From contig OZ026564.1 in the NCBI GenBank assembly GCA_964020155.1, positions 4,008,223 through 4,072,222 of the forward strand: a DNA stretch of 64,000 nucleotides, written 5' to 3'. Below, piece after piece: positions 39,390 through 51,579 of this stretch. Every line of letters starts with the position of its first letter. Within the stretch, counting starts at the first letter, position 1. This stretch comes from Chondrilla cf. caribensis (lineage: Eukaryota; Porifera; Demospongiae; Chondrillida; Chondrillidae). The notes beneath the pieces were generated by a model. It was not told the origin of the DNA, did not search any database, and worked only from the letters and a program-made list of their open reading frames with translations. The position numbers and the translations under genes were made by a program.

Positions 39390-39715
39390 GCTACATATGT
39401 GACTCTACGGACAAGTATTCTGATACACGCTAGTGGCGGTTGCTATTAGTATATTCATAGAGAGTAGGTGGTAGTAGTAGGGAGTCTGGATATGGTCATG
39501 AATATCATTGTCTTTGTGCCCAAGTGTGTCCACTATTTGCAGGACACCCTCCTCCAGTGACAACAGTGGTGACATTGCTGTATAAACTGTTTACATGTTC
39601 ACAACCTAAAGCATCATCTCATCAACTCACTTTATTACAGTATATTCTCTAATTTCCGTCATTTGTGAAAATAGAGTCGATTAGCCTCTTATTGATGACG
39701 AAAAATGGCATTCCC

Positions 39716-39918
<203 letters not shown>

Positions 39919-39919
39919 G

Positions 39920-40031
39920 ATCCCAGAGTGTCAGCACGTTATAGCTAAGAGAATAGAGAAGTTTTTAGATGACTACAAATCAACAGAAGATCAAGTGTCT
40001 CCACTTCACACACCTCTCAACAGGGACATTG
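39920..40031 (+). CDS. Candidate orphan exon, unknown protein
   Basis: Open stretch reading IPECQHVIAKRIEKFLDDY and STEDQVSPLHTPLNRDIG, between acceptor CACACAG and donor GTCAGTG (phase 0 to 1). Amino-acid content looks coding (charged helix) but I do not recognise it and see no partner exon. Confidence 0.35.
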
Positions 40032-40033
40032 GT

Positions 40034-40565
40034 CAGTGTGTGTATACTGTGTGTACTGTATGTACTGTATGTACTGTATGTACTGTATGTACTGTATGTA
40101 CTGTGTGTACTGTGTGTACTGTGTGTACTGTGTGTACTGTGTGTACTGTATGTACTGTATGTACTGTGTATACTGTGTGTACTGTATGTACTGTATGTAC
40201 TGTGTGTACTGTATGTACTGTATGTACTGTGTATACTGTATGTACTGTGTGTACTGTATGTACTGTACATATGTACTGTGTATACTGTGTGTACTGTGTG
40301 TACTGTGTGTACTGTGTGTACTGTATGTACTGTGTATACTGTGTATACTGTTTGTTCTGTATGTACTGTGTGTACTGTGTGTACTGTGTATACTGTGTGT
40401 TCTGTATGTACTGTGTGTACTGTGTACAGTGTGTACTGTGTGTACTGTGTGTACTGTATGTACTGTGTGTGCTGTGTGTACTGTGTGTACTGTATGTACT
40501 GTGTGTACTGTGTACAGTGTGTACTGTGTGTACTGTATGTACTGTGCATACTTTGTGCACTGTGT
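40034..40565. repeat. 9-base minisatellite (TGTGTACTG)
   Basis: About 58 units with variants TATGTACTG and TATACTG. Open in several frames by composition only. Confidence 0.95.
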
Positions 40566-40835
40566 AATAATCATGTACTACGTGTACTATATGTACAGTG
40601 TGTACCGTATATATCATACATATGTATACATGTACGTATGTATGTGCAACATGGTCAATCTGTATGCATGTATGTGTACATGCTATATGATGTGTACATG
40701 CTATATGATGTGTACATTTATATGCACATAGACTCATAGTATGTACATAACGTGATAATTGCTCTTTTGAATTAAACATGAAATGGATCACAATGTGAGT
40801 AGGGAATAGCTGATTAAAACAGGAAGTGCAGTTTG

Positions 40836-40848
40836 TGCTGAGTCAGCA
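40836..40848. promoter_or_regulatory. T-MARE palindrome with nearby ETS-type site
   Basis: TGCTGAGTCAGCA, exact, with ACAGGAAGTG (ETS-like) just before it. Lies 135 bases beyond the 3' end of the LVTGR-type tail gene at 40983. The paired sites recur at 43781. Binding is inference. Confidence 0.4.
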
Positions 40849-40982
40849 AAATACTAATTCGGTGAATGATATCAGTCTGTTATGTGCAGTATGTGTGTGA
40901 ACCGACTGATCGTTTTTCTCATGAGTACATACATAATATAATAATGGAGAAGCCGTCCTGAAACATGAATGCCACAAATGCC

Positions 40983-42008
40983 TTAATTCCTCTTCTCTCT
41001 GCCGGTCACCAACCTTACTCTGTGTTCACTCAGACCTTGCCACCACTCCTTACTGGACCATCCCCCAACTACCAGCATGTTCTTACTGGTGTACATGTCT
41101 TTAGGTAGAAGCATGGAGGTACAACCAGGCACATATCCCTCTCTTCCAACGTGACCACCAGTCTCCTGCTCACATGCTGTGGTCACCTCATCCTCTCTCT
41201 TCTCCTCAATGACTCTTTCAGTACTATTCTCTCCTGTAAAGTGTGCACATGTACAGGTATGTAGGCCATATTAAGAAAGTATGTTCATTTGTAAAGAAGT
41301 GATATGTGATGTACGTATTCTCTGGAATTGTGTGTGTTTAGCTGGTCTGAGGTGGACAGTATTCACCTGACTCCATGATAGCTGCAGCCTGTGTCCCTGT
41401 GTCTTCTGCTTCACTGCTTGCAATTTGCGTATCTGAGTATATACGTGAGAGTGGAGTACGTATTGTAAGTAATATCTGTTGTGTATGGTAGTGTGTGAGT
41501 TGTATGGGTTGTAGGGGTATTGTGTGTTGGTAGTGTGTAGAGTTGTGTGTGGGTTGTAAGGGGTTGTAGGGGGTTGTAGCACTCACCAAATGCAGAGGTG
41601 GTTGGAGTACATATATCTGCTGTATATAGAAGTATATATAGTTTCGGGGAGGTATTGAGAAGGTTTATAGAGGTTTCAGGGAGGTTGTGGTGAGGTGGTA
41701 TACAGAAGTTTCAGCACTCACCTGTCACAGACGTGGCTGGAGTGGTGTGTCTTGTCTCCTCCACTGGTTCACGTTCAGAACTGTCCATCACTGCAGACAG
41801 GTATAGAAGGTGTATTCAGCCTGTGGTGTGTAGAGGGACACTACCATAGGTGGGTTGTGTGGTAGTTGTTGGGTGCAACCTTCACCAGCTATGTGGAAGC
41901 TGACCTGATATGGTACTGGATGATCCCCACCTGGTGGTTCCTTCCACTGTTGCTGAGGTAGAACAGAAATAATCTTCTTCTGACTTCCTTCTACTTCTTC
42001 CTTACTTA
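40983..42008 (-). CDS. LVTGR-family tail gene of small phase 1 exons (5' end unknown)
   Basis: Minus-strand exons: 42008-41931 (KEEVEGSQKKIISVLP), 41790-41722 (MDSSEREPVEETRHTT), 41619-41587, 41432-41367 (ASSEAEDTGTQAAAIMES) and 41233-40983 (module Y ending LVTGREKRN, stop). All junctions are phase 1 with GT-AG sites, so any exon may be skipped without loss of frame. The last exon is Y extended past its internal donor (GTAAGA near 41090) to NMLVVGGWSSKEWWQGL and LVTGR. Acidic and Ser/Thr-rich throughout. No start exon or membrane segment found; ATG in the second exon is one possible start. Confidence 0.5.
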
Positions 42009-42754
42009 CTGTTGTAGTTAGTATTCTAGTCCCTTCCCCAACAATTGCTGCATATGTGAAGTTGTAACAAGCTGTCAGTTAGCAGGTAGACCTGTCCCCA
42101 CTGCAACTATCTTAAGATTTCAAGTGATGCACAGGCACCTGAGACTGTCCTTAAATTCTGCAGTTGTGCAGTTAGATGGTTTCAAAACCAGTGTCTGTAC
42201 TGCTATGGCTTCCAGCAACCTGACATCAACAATGTACCCTAAAACTTCTGTGAAACTATTTGAAAACTTCTGGACCATAACATGCTGTGCCCTTCATAAT
42301 AATGTTTTACTATAACAGTGTATCCTATATACATAATATGCCTCGTTTATATAGCAATGGTGTCATGGGTAATGGTTCACATTGCATGCATATTCTCACG
42401 CATTCTTTGCATCCTCCTGCTGTCAATTCCACCTGGAGCTACCGATGTGCTCTTAAACAAGCACTATCCACTTTTATGGGATGTCCCAAACACCTCTGCA
42501 CCATAACATCCTGTGTCTGTACACATACTGTCTTGTATTGTACCTCAGTACCATGTACTACAATTATATGGTTTACTATAACAGTGTATCTTATATGTGT
42601 AATATGCCTCATTTATATAGCACTGGTGTCATGGTTAATGTTTACATTGTATACATATTTTCAGGCATTCTTTACAAATCTTGCCTGGAACTATATTTGT
42701 AGCAATGCCTCTGAAGCAAATTCTAACGAAGCACTTCTGAACAATAGCATGCCA

Positions 42755-43672
42755 CTCACACTGTGAACATGCCACTCCCACTGTGAACATACCACTCCCA
42801 CTGTAGAGATGCCACTCCCACTGTAGAGATGCCACTCCCACTGTAAACATGCCACTCCCACTGTAGAGATGCCACTCCCACTGTGAACATGCCACTCCCA
42901 CTGTAGAGATGCCACTCGCACTGTGAACATGCCACTCCCACTGTAGAGATGCCACTCCCACTGTGAACATGCCACTCCCACTGTAGATGCCACTCCCACT
43001 GTGAACATGCCACTCCCACTGTAGATGCCACTCCCACTGTGAACATGCCACTCCCACTGTAGAGATGCCACTCCCACTGTGAACATGCCACTCCCACTGT
43101 AGATGCCACTCCCACTGTGAACATACCACTCCCACTGTAGAGATGCCACTCCCACTGTGAACATACCACTCCCACTGTAGATGCCACACGCACTGTGAAC
43201 ATGCCACTCCCACTGTAGATGCCACTCCCACTGTGAACATGCCACTCCCACTGTAGAGATGCCACTCCCACTGTGAACATGCCACTCCCACTGTAGAGAT
43301 GCCACTCCCACTGTGAACATACCACTCCCACTGTGAACATGCCACTCCCACTGTGAACATGCCACTCCCACTGTGAACATGCCACTCCCACTGTAGAGAT
43401 GCCACTCCCACTGTGAACATGCCACTCCCACTGTAGAGATGCCACTCCCACTGTGAACATACCACTCCCACTGTGAACATGCCACTCACACTGTGAACAT
43501 GCCACTCCCACTGTGAACATGCCACTCCCACTGTAGATGCCACTCCCACTGTGAACATGCCACTTCCACTGTGAACATGCCACTCCCACTGTAGATGCCA
43601 CTCCCACTGTGAACATGCCACTCCCACTGTAGAGATGCCACTCCCACTGTAGAGATGCCACTCCCACTATAG
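42755..43672. repeat. 18-21-base minisatellite
   Basis: About 47 units of CCACTCCCACTGTGAACATG alternating with a TAGAGATG variant. The region 42100-42750 before it has two diverged copies of a 250-base sequence and no clear gene. Confidence 0.95.
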
Positions 43673-43780
43673 GTACGTATATACGTGGTATGTATGCATA
43701 TGATGATAATTATTTTTTGAATCAAAAGTGAGATGTATTACAAAAGAGGGCGTTGTAAATAGTAAAGGAAGTGCAGTTTA

Positions 43781-43793
43781 TGCTGAGTCAGCA
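43781..43793. promoter_or_regulatory. T-MARE palindrome, second copy
   Basis: TGCTGAGTCAGCA preceded by AAAGGAAGTGCAG; part of a 180-base duplication shared with 40800-40980. Confidence 0.4.
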
Positions 43794-43910
43794 AAAGTCA
43801 ACTTAGTTAATAATAAAACCAACATGTTGTGTGCAACATGTGTGTGAACTGTCTGATCATTTTTCTCATGCATACATACATAATCCTAAAACATGAATGT
43901 CACAAATGCC

Positions 43911-44430
43911 TTAATTCCTCTTCTCTCTGCCGGTCACCATCCTTGCTCTGTGCTCACTCAGACCTTGCCACCACTCCTTGCTGGACCATCCCCCAACTAC
44001 CAGCATGTTCTTACCGGTGTACATGTCTTTAGGTAGAAGCATGGAGGTACAACCAGGCACGTATCCCTCTCTTCCAACGTGACCACTAGTCTCCTGCTCA
44101 CATGCTGTGGTCACCTCATCCTCTCTCTTCTCCTCAATGACTCTTTCAGTACTATTCTCTCCTGTGAAGTGTGCACATGTACAGGTATGTAGGGGTTAGT
44201 TGGGAGGTGGGTATGGAGGTTGTGGTGAGGTGGTATACAGATGTTTTAGCACTCACCTGTAGCAGCCAGCCATGGGGTGTGTGGTGATACACCAACTACC
44301 AGTTGACTGTTATCACCGAACAAGTGGTTAGGTGGTAACTGGAGGTTATGTCCAACCACCATTTGTTGGTTTGTTGGAGTGAGAAGGGTTTCTTCCTGAG
44401 TGGCTGTGTTACTGAGGTCCATCCTAGTAT
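43911..44430 (-). CDS. LVTGR-family two-exon fragment, X plus extended Y
   Basis: Exon X 44430-44257 (DTRMDLSN ... SPHTPWLAAT, donor GTGAGT) and exon Y 44161-43911 (TERVIEEKRED ... MVTGREKRN, stop), phase 1. The X exon has a normal acceptor, so upstream exons should exist but none is visible before the 17-base minisatellite at 44470. Y keeps the internal GTAAGA donor, so it can end here or splice on. Confidence 0.55.
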
Positions 44431-44474
44431 CTGCAAAGGATAGATTTTGAGTGGAATAGAACCTCACTTTATCA

Positions 44475-44605
44475 GTAATAGGACCACCACAGTAATAGGT
44501 CCATCTCGGTAATAGGACCACCTCAGTAATAGGATCACCTTGATAATAGGACCACCTCAGTAATAGGACCACCTCAGTAATAGGACCACCTCAGTAATAG
44601 GAATA
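44475..44605. repeat. 17-base minisatellite, array 6
   Basis: About 7 units of AGGACCACCTCAGTAAT, just upstream of the X exon. Confidence 0.85.
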
Positions 44606-45004
44606 CTATTTCCCAGCTCTATTCTATTGAATTCACTTTTAATATCTGGGAATAGTCACTGCTCACCCTGCCTCAAGCGTCTGTGTTCTATGAAACTCTT
44701 TTGATGTCAGTGTTTGAATATATGCGTCATGTTGTGAGACAATGTCATTATGTGGTCTTCGCCGTGAACTCTACACAGTCTTACTGAGGGGTACCGTAAG
44801 GGTTACCAGGAGCCTGTACCACCTTGTTCTAGCTTATGAAATTACAATCTCCCTTTTCTAACTCCTGTCTACGGGCCTCATATGTGAGTGTGTGTACTCC
44901 CTCACTGTGATACTGAGATTGATCTGACCAACATCCGTTCCTGTTTTATTTGTACCTAATACATGCTGTATGTTATCCCCTCTTTATTATTGTTCTCTGT
45001 GTAG

Positions 45005-45275
45005 AACTGTGAGGACACATGGAGAGAGTGTTATGTGGGTGCAACAGGAGGATGGTGTTATCCTTAACAATGGACAACCTACAGACCAGATAGTAACTCC
45101 TACACAGGAGACTCCGATTACACCAAAACCAGCACCCAAGAGTCGCTGTCGGATTGTGAGGATTTACATGGCAAACTGGTCCCCGGAGTATCCGAAACTC
45201 CCTTTCATGCACGAATTCACCAACAAACCAACTTTGATAGGACAATTGTTCAAAGAAGCCGATTCCTCAGATTAG
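45005..45275 (+). pseudogene. Tail exon, unit 4, with two compensating frameshifts
   Basis: Normal acceptor and stop, 271 bases. One base is lost near 45124 and one gained near 45204, so about 27 codons in the middle are read in a different frame while both ends are normal. Orphan exon. Confidence 0.65.
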
Positions 45276-45943
45276 AATAGTGTGTATGTGATGTGATGTA
45301 GTACAACCAACATACATATCTGTGTATAGTATGTGTGATCTTTTTTACTTTTGCTCACACACACACATACTGAGCATGTTATATATTTAGCAACAATCAC
45401 ACATGTGTTGTATATGGGATGTGGTCCATGAAACATAAGTAAATCTTCTTTGATGTTTTGTATTGTTAATGTTTTGTGTTGTTCACTTCTTATTGTTTGT
45501 ATGTTTGTTTACTGATGAGCTGTTGTTTTATTGTTTGCCTATTGTATTGCTGCTATTATGAAATTTATTAATGTACGCATAATATTTATCATATATATAT
45601 CATTGGAAATTAATACATCGTTAACAATCAATATATTATTTCTATGACATTGTACATATTAGCATACTGTATACAGTAATAGTATTATATTCATACATAT
45701 ATATTATATGCAACAGTGATTTATTTTTCCGATGATTACTTATGGAATGAATTTACGAAATGAATGAAACATCACATAAAAAGATTACATTAACCATATT
45801 TGCATAATATAATAGATCTTCATCACTTATGTACATGCATTATAATTATGTACATACATATGTACTATGTACATAGCTGAAGGTATAATACAATATGTTT
45901 ATTAGCAGCAAAATTCAGCAGATTGTAGTGTCAAAGTGCATTC

Positions 45944-46028
45944 TCATGTGGTGGACGTCCTCTGGTACACTTTGATGTCGTACTCAACTCCATTCTCAGA
46001 TATGAGGCCACTGGGGACATCGGGGTCT
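45944..46028 (-). pseudogene. Isolated copy of DHFR exon 6, unit 4
   Basis: Open, 85 bases, acceptor kept; same QRTSTT end as unit 3. This unit has no long CA tract at the junction. Confidence 0.85.
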
Positions 46029-46204
46029 CTGGGAAAAGACATGCTACATTGTGTTAAGTGTATTCATTGCTTGAACCTGTTGATTTCACAAGCTACTTTG
46101 AAAAACTGCTTCAGATGCATGCACACAACCATTTCTATAAGAAATTATGTCTCAAGATGAATATGACACTGAATAAATACAAGAAGCTCTTACTAGCAAT
46201 GCTC

Positions 46205-46275
46205 ACCTTTCCTTTCGTCCATACTAGCTGAGTTCTTTAGTCGAGTCAGGAGTTTCCCCGAAGCTTAAGTTTCCC
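46205..46275 (-). pseudogene. GFGK exon 1 copy, frameshifted, unit 4
   Basis: MGKL start then shifted frame and early TGA. Donor GTGAGC is usable. Confidence 0.6.
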
Positions 46276-46334
46276 CATTTTTCCCGGTACTGGGAAGCCT
46301 TAGTAGTGGCCCATTGGGCTACCCCTCCAGTATA

Positions 46335-46509
46335 CAGTGGAACCTCTCTATTACAAACCTCTGAAATGTGGAAACCTCTATAATAAGGACACCATTCTGT
46401 GTCCCAGTGTAGTACTGAAGTGTATAAAATAACCTCTAAATTGAGGAAACCTCTGTAATAAGGACTAAAATTAGGGTCCCAATGTGTCCTTGATAGAGAG
46501 GTTCCACTG
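46335..46509. mobile_element. MITE with pogo/Tigger-like ends, best copy
   Basis: Perfect inverted ends CAGTGGAACCTCTCTAT / ATAGAGAGGTTCCACTG with TA on both sides, 175 bases. It interrupts the unit between the GFGK exon and the conserved block, so it inserted after duplication. Confidence 0.8.
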
Positions 46510-46559
46510 TATATGATACCATTTATATCGCCAAGTCCCGTTCCAAGTTCAGATTTTCA

Positions 46560-46880
46560 GATTTGATAGAGGCGGTGTCGACCAAAGAACAGAGAACACT
46601 TTCGCGTTTCTTGCTGACCAGGCGGTGATGAGTTTGACTGCGATATCCTTTGAAGTCCAAAGACTCTGGTCGGTGTGGCCCCTCAATAGTGTCCAGGTAA
46701 CCGTTTCACGTCTCTCACAACCCCGTATGTTCGTATGTGTGTGCATGTGGAGGCATAACTCCCCATGCCTGCTGTATGTGTAGAGATTGTTCACTACTTC
46801 CCACTCCCCGGGTTCATGAAGTATTTAGTGATGTATTGTTAGTAATGATATGGCCAAATCTAACTGTGATTTTCGTATAA
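46560..46880. repeat. Conserved intergenic block, copy 4
   Basis: As at 11240. Confidence 0.7.
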
Positions 46881-47161
46881 TTATGGTAAGTTATAGAAGC
46901 TAAGGAATTCGGAATTTTGTGTTCAGTGTAGTAAGAAAGATCATGAACGTTTTGTGTTGGTTGTTGAATAGAATATCTCCACAAAATAATAGTAAATACA
47001 AAGGTACATCACATGTTTATCCCTTGCAATAGTGGTTAACTGATGATATTGACAATGTGTGTGAAGTTATGGGTGTGGTGATTTTGTAAAAGTACACAAT
47101 ACATACTATAGTTGTTGGTTGAGCATATGGAGGTAGTCAATTTCCACATGGTATTTGTACC

Positions 47162-47647
47162 TCAAGGAGCTCTCCCTCTCTGCCTCCCGGTCACCAGTTC
47201 AGCTTTATCCTCCTCCACTGTGACCAGCAGTGTGACAAGTGTTGATTGGACGACTACAAGTTCACTGCTATCACCAAATGCTCCTTCCGGTTTGAACTGT
47301 TTGGTTTTTGATAGAACCATTTGTTGTTTTCCTTTTGAGCCAGACGTTTCTTCACAATTGCCAGTAGTAGTGGGGACCACAGTTGTCTGTCTTGTCTCTT
47401 CTCCTGAATTGGTTGGAGAGTAGGCTGTTGGGGATCCTCTGCCAGTCACTAGTTGTGCATTTTGTTCCTTTATAGTAGCCAGCCATGGGGTGTGTGGTGA
47501 TACACCAACTACCAGTTGACTGTTATCACCAAACAAGTGTTTAGGTGGTAACTGGAGGTTCTGTCCAACCACCATTTGTTGGTTTGTTGGAGTGAGAAGG
47601 GTTTCTTCCTGAGTGGCTGTGTTACTGAGGTCCATCCTACGTAGTAT
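47162..47647 (-). pseudogene. LVTGR terminal exon, unit 4, with a 4-base insertion at its 5' end
   Basis: Body identical in length and frame to the other copies. An extra ACGT next to the acceptor (47640-47643) puts a stop (TAG) in the phase 1 frame, so splicing as in the other copies would fail. Translation from its own ATG (47635) would still give the 157-residue form. From 47648 to 47990 no gene is seen. Confidence 0.55.
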
Positions 47648-47999
47648 CTGCAAAGAGTGGATTTCACGTAGAATAGAACAGTCAGTAGCTGGGATTGTAA
47701 CATAAGGGGGAACATCATACTTTACCTTATCTGAACGGGTTGTTAAAATCGGGTGGATTGCTACGTCGTGTCCCCTGAAGCCTAGCTTAGTGGGAATATG
47801 AAACGGCACATGTTTTTCAGCAATTCGATTGTTGATGGACAGCTTTCAGGAGATCGATTGTCGATAGATGGCTTTCGATGGATTTATACGTGAAATGGCG
47901 AATTCGGTCACATGGTGCAAATTTACCGGGTGATAAACAAGAAGGCACCCCACTGTGTCATAGGCAAGAAGGGAACGTGCGCGCGTGGCATCTTTGGGC

Positions 48000-48450
48000 A
48001 ACAGGACCACCTCAGTAATGGGACCACCTCAGTAATGGAACCACCTCAGTAATGGGACCACCTCAGTAATGGGACCACTTCAGTAATAGGACCACCTCAG
48101 TAATGGGACCACTTCAGTAATAGGACCACCTCAGTAATGGGACCTCCTCAGTAATAGGGACCACCTCAGTAACAGGACCACCTCAGTAGATAGGACTATC
48201 TCAGTAACAGGACCACTTCAGTAATGGGACCACCTCAGTAATGGGACCACCTCAGTAGATGGGAACACCTCAGTAGTAGGACCACCTCAGTAATGGGACC
48301 ACCTCGGGGACCACCTCAGTAAGAGGACGACTTCAGTAATGGGACCACCTCAGTAAGAGGACGACTTTAGTAATGGGACCACCTCAGTAACAGGACCACC
48401 TCAGTAATGGGACCACCTCAGTAACAGGACCACCTCAGTAATAGGACTAC
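48000..48450. repeat. 17-base minisatellite, array 7
   Basis: About 26 units, preceded on its left by GATAAACAAGAAGGCACC at 47932. Confidence 0.9.
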
Positions 48451-48834
48451 TATTTCCCTGCTCCAGGGATTCCTGTATCATATGTTTGTTCTCTAACTGT
48501 TCCACCTCACAAGTGAGAACAACTCTCCTAGAATATGCCTAGACAGATAGTTGTATCAGTAAATGGCCATGGTTCAGCAATCACTTAATCAATACTTTAA
48601 TATCTGGGAATAGTCACTGCTTACCTTATTTCTGTGCTTTCGAAACTTTCGTGCTGTTGGCGGGGACTAGAGCAATCGAACACTACCTTGTACACTGCAC
48701 AAGTATGACGACGTATATTTTCATGTCTTTCTTGCACTCAATTACACAACTAAATTCATAGAGATAATCATATTCATAGTTGCGGCAACTATATTCATAG
48801 TACTGGGCGTCAAATAATAAGGTGCATTATTCGC

Positions 48835-49622
48835 AGCTGGGGCATACTGTACACCGCACTAAATAAGAAGGGACTGTGTGTACTAGGAAGGGGCATCTTG
48901 TACACTAAACAAGAAGGGACTGTGTGTACTAGGAAGGGGTATCTTGTACACTAAATAAGAAGGGACTGTGTGTACTAGGAAGGGGCATCTTGTACACTAA
49001 ATAAGAAGGGACTGTGTGTACTAGAAAGGGGCATCTTGTACACTAAATAAGAAGGGACTGTGTGTACTAGGAAGGGGCATCTCGTACACTAAATAAGAAG
49101 GGACTGTGTGTACTAGGAAGGGGTATCTTGTACACTAAACAAGAAGGGACTGTGTGTACTAGGAAGGGGCATCTTGTACACTAAACAAGAAGGGACTGTG
49201 TGTACTAGAAAGGGGCATCTTGTACACTAAATAAGACGGGACTGTGTGTACTAGGAAGGGTCATCTTGTACACTAAACAAGAAGGGACTGTGTGTACTAG
49301 GAAGGGGGCATCTTGTACACTAAATAAGAAGGGACTGTGTGTACTAGGAAGGGGCATCTTGTACACTAAATAAGAAGGGACTGTGTGTACTAGAAAGGTG
49401 CATCTTGTACACTAAATAAGAAGGGACCGTGTGTACTAGGAAGGGGCATCTTGTACACTAAATAAGAAGGGACTGTGTGTACTAGGAAGGGGCATCTTGT
49501 ACACTAAATAAGAAGGGACTGTGTGTACTAGAAAGGTGCATCTTGTACACTAAATAAGAAGGGACCGTGTGTACTAGGAAGGGGCATCTTGTACACTAAA
49601 CAAGAAGGGACTGTGTGTACTT
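48835..49622. repeat. 46-base minisatellite, array 2
   Basis: About 17 units, the longest array of this family. It follows CAAATAATAAGGTGC at 48811. Confidence 0.95.
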
Positions 49623-50099
49623 CAGCTACTCACCTTGTATTGATAGTCTCTTCAAATAGCCCGTTCTGTTAACCACCTTCTACTAGTATATTCATAATGA
49701 TATTAACAGCTTGAAATACTAGAAGGTGGTTGACATGACAACAAATGGTGATAACAGGCTTCATAATTTGTGATACCTGTATTTGTACCACTGTAATGAT
49801 ATTCATTGGCACTTACCCAGTGAGAAGCCACATACCTGCAAGTCACATCCAGCAAGTCAAATGTGATAATGAGATCCATACCTCCCCAGTGAGAAGACCC
49901 ATACCTGCCACAGTGAGAAGACCAAAATTAAATTCCCAAGTAGTCACTGTCTGTAGTCCCAGAGTGCAGTGCCCTCTTACTGTAATGATATTAATAGTAC
50001 CATAATACCCAACAACTACTCAGATCACCTGGTAGGAACTAACAGTGCAGGTTATTCTGAGGAGACCACTCCCAGTTATCAGCATTCTGTCATGTTTAG

Positions 50100-50235
50100 A
50101 CAGTACTCCTCTCCCTCAGGTGATTAGGTCTATATTCAGAACGTCCACTGAACTGAGTCCACTGGAGAGTGTGGAGGGAGTCCATGTCATACCTGGTCAT
50201 GTGTTCATAGTACGACATCAGCCACAAGTTGGAGA

Positions 50236-50237
<2 letters not shown>
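50100..50237 (+). pseudogene. Orphan copy of ectodomain exon A
   Basis: Same 138 bases and frame as 29946-30083 (LESVEGVHVIPGHVFIVRHQ), again ending in a (GT)n donor. No exon B follows; next is GT-rich sequence, then 50650-51300 resembles the intron before the tail exon. Confidence 0.65.
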
Positions 50238-50330
<93 letters not shown>

Positions 50331-50484
50331 GTGTGTGCGTGTGTTGTGTGTGTGTGTGTGTGCACGTGTGTGTGTGTGCGTGTGCACACGTGCGTGTGTG
50401 TGTGTGTGTGTGGATGCGCAGGTGTGTATGTGTGTGTGTGTTTGAGTTTGTGTGTTTGAGTATGTTTGAATGTGTGTGTACATA

Positions 50485-50555
<71 letters not shown>
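50238..50555. repeat. Compound (GT)n microsatellite
   Basis: Several GT runs with GC-containing and TTTGAGT interruptions. Confidence 0.9.
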
Positions 50556-50559
<4 letters not shown>

Positions 50560-51308
50560 ATGTACATGCTTGTTTGACGTAAGCACCTACATACGTACAT
50601 GCATACTCATATACATACGTACCCCAGTTTGTAACTCACAATCACCCAACATGTAGAGTTGCCTCAGGAATACATAAGAATGAGTCTAAACGACCTGTAA
50701 CGATTTTAGCACTTCGTACACATCAAAACAACACCTTAGTGTAGTGTGCTGGGTAAATCTGAAAGGTTCAAAGGTTATGTACACATGTATGTTAACATTG
50801 TCCCAAATGACAGCTATATGAGTTACACTGATGGTGTATGCATTCTGTGAATGTGTGTACTTATGTACATGTGTACTATGTACATACATGTGAATGTGTG
50901 TAGTACATAATGTATGTGAAAATTGCGTATATATAATATTACTTATGTGTGTAAATGTATGTATGTTCTTGTGTACATCTTGTGAATATGTAGCCAGTAG
51001 ACAAGTGGGGAGGGGTGAATCAACTTTATAGGAATCTCCTTCCAGACTATTTGTAGGTACTGGTAATTTTGAACTCTCCACAGTCTTACTGAGGGTACCG
51101 TAAGGGTTACCTGAAGCCTGTACCACCATGTTGTAACTTATGAAATTAGAATCTCCCTTTTCTAACTCCTGTTTACGGTCCTCATATGTAAGTGTGTGTA
51201 CTCTCTCACTGTGATACTGAGATTTATCTGACCAACATCCGTTCCTGTTTTATTTATACCTAATACATGCTGTATGTTATCCCCTCTTTATTATTGTTCT
51301 TTATGTAA

Positions 51309-51579
51309 AACTGGGAGGACACATGGAGAGAGTGTTATGTGGGTGCAACAGGATGATGGTGTTATCCTTAACAATGGACAACCTACAGACCAGATAGTAA
51401 CTCCTACACAAGAGACTCCGATTACACCAAAAACCAGCACCCAAGAGTCGCTGTCGGATTCTGAGGATTTACATGGCAAACTGGTCCCCGGAGTATCCGA
51501 AACTCCCTTCTTGCACGAATTCACCAACAGACCAACTTTGATAGGACAATTGTTCAAAGAAGCTGATTCCTCAGATTAG
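51309..51579 (+). pseudogene. Tail exon, unit 5, splice acceptor lost
   Basis: Full open frame (271 bases, DSEDLHGKLVPGVSETPF ... DSSD), but the acceptor GTAG of the other copies is GTAA here, so it could not be spliced at the normal site. Confidence 0.7.

Noticed and set aside
39969..40791. Long frames of Cys/Tyr/Val or Ser/Thr/Tyr repeats on both strands
   Set aside because: Product of the 9-base TGTGTACTG repeat; open on both strands and in several frames.
42635..43725. Minus-strand frames of 250-330 residues (SGSGMFTVGVAS type repeats)
   Set aside because: They lie wholly in the 18-21-base minisatellite, which has no stop in three frames; repeat composition explains them.
48835..49622. 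CRISPR-like array (regular repeats)
   Set aside because: Units are contiguous 46-base repeats without unique spacers, in a eukaryotic genome with introns. The same holds for 36858-37612.
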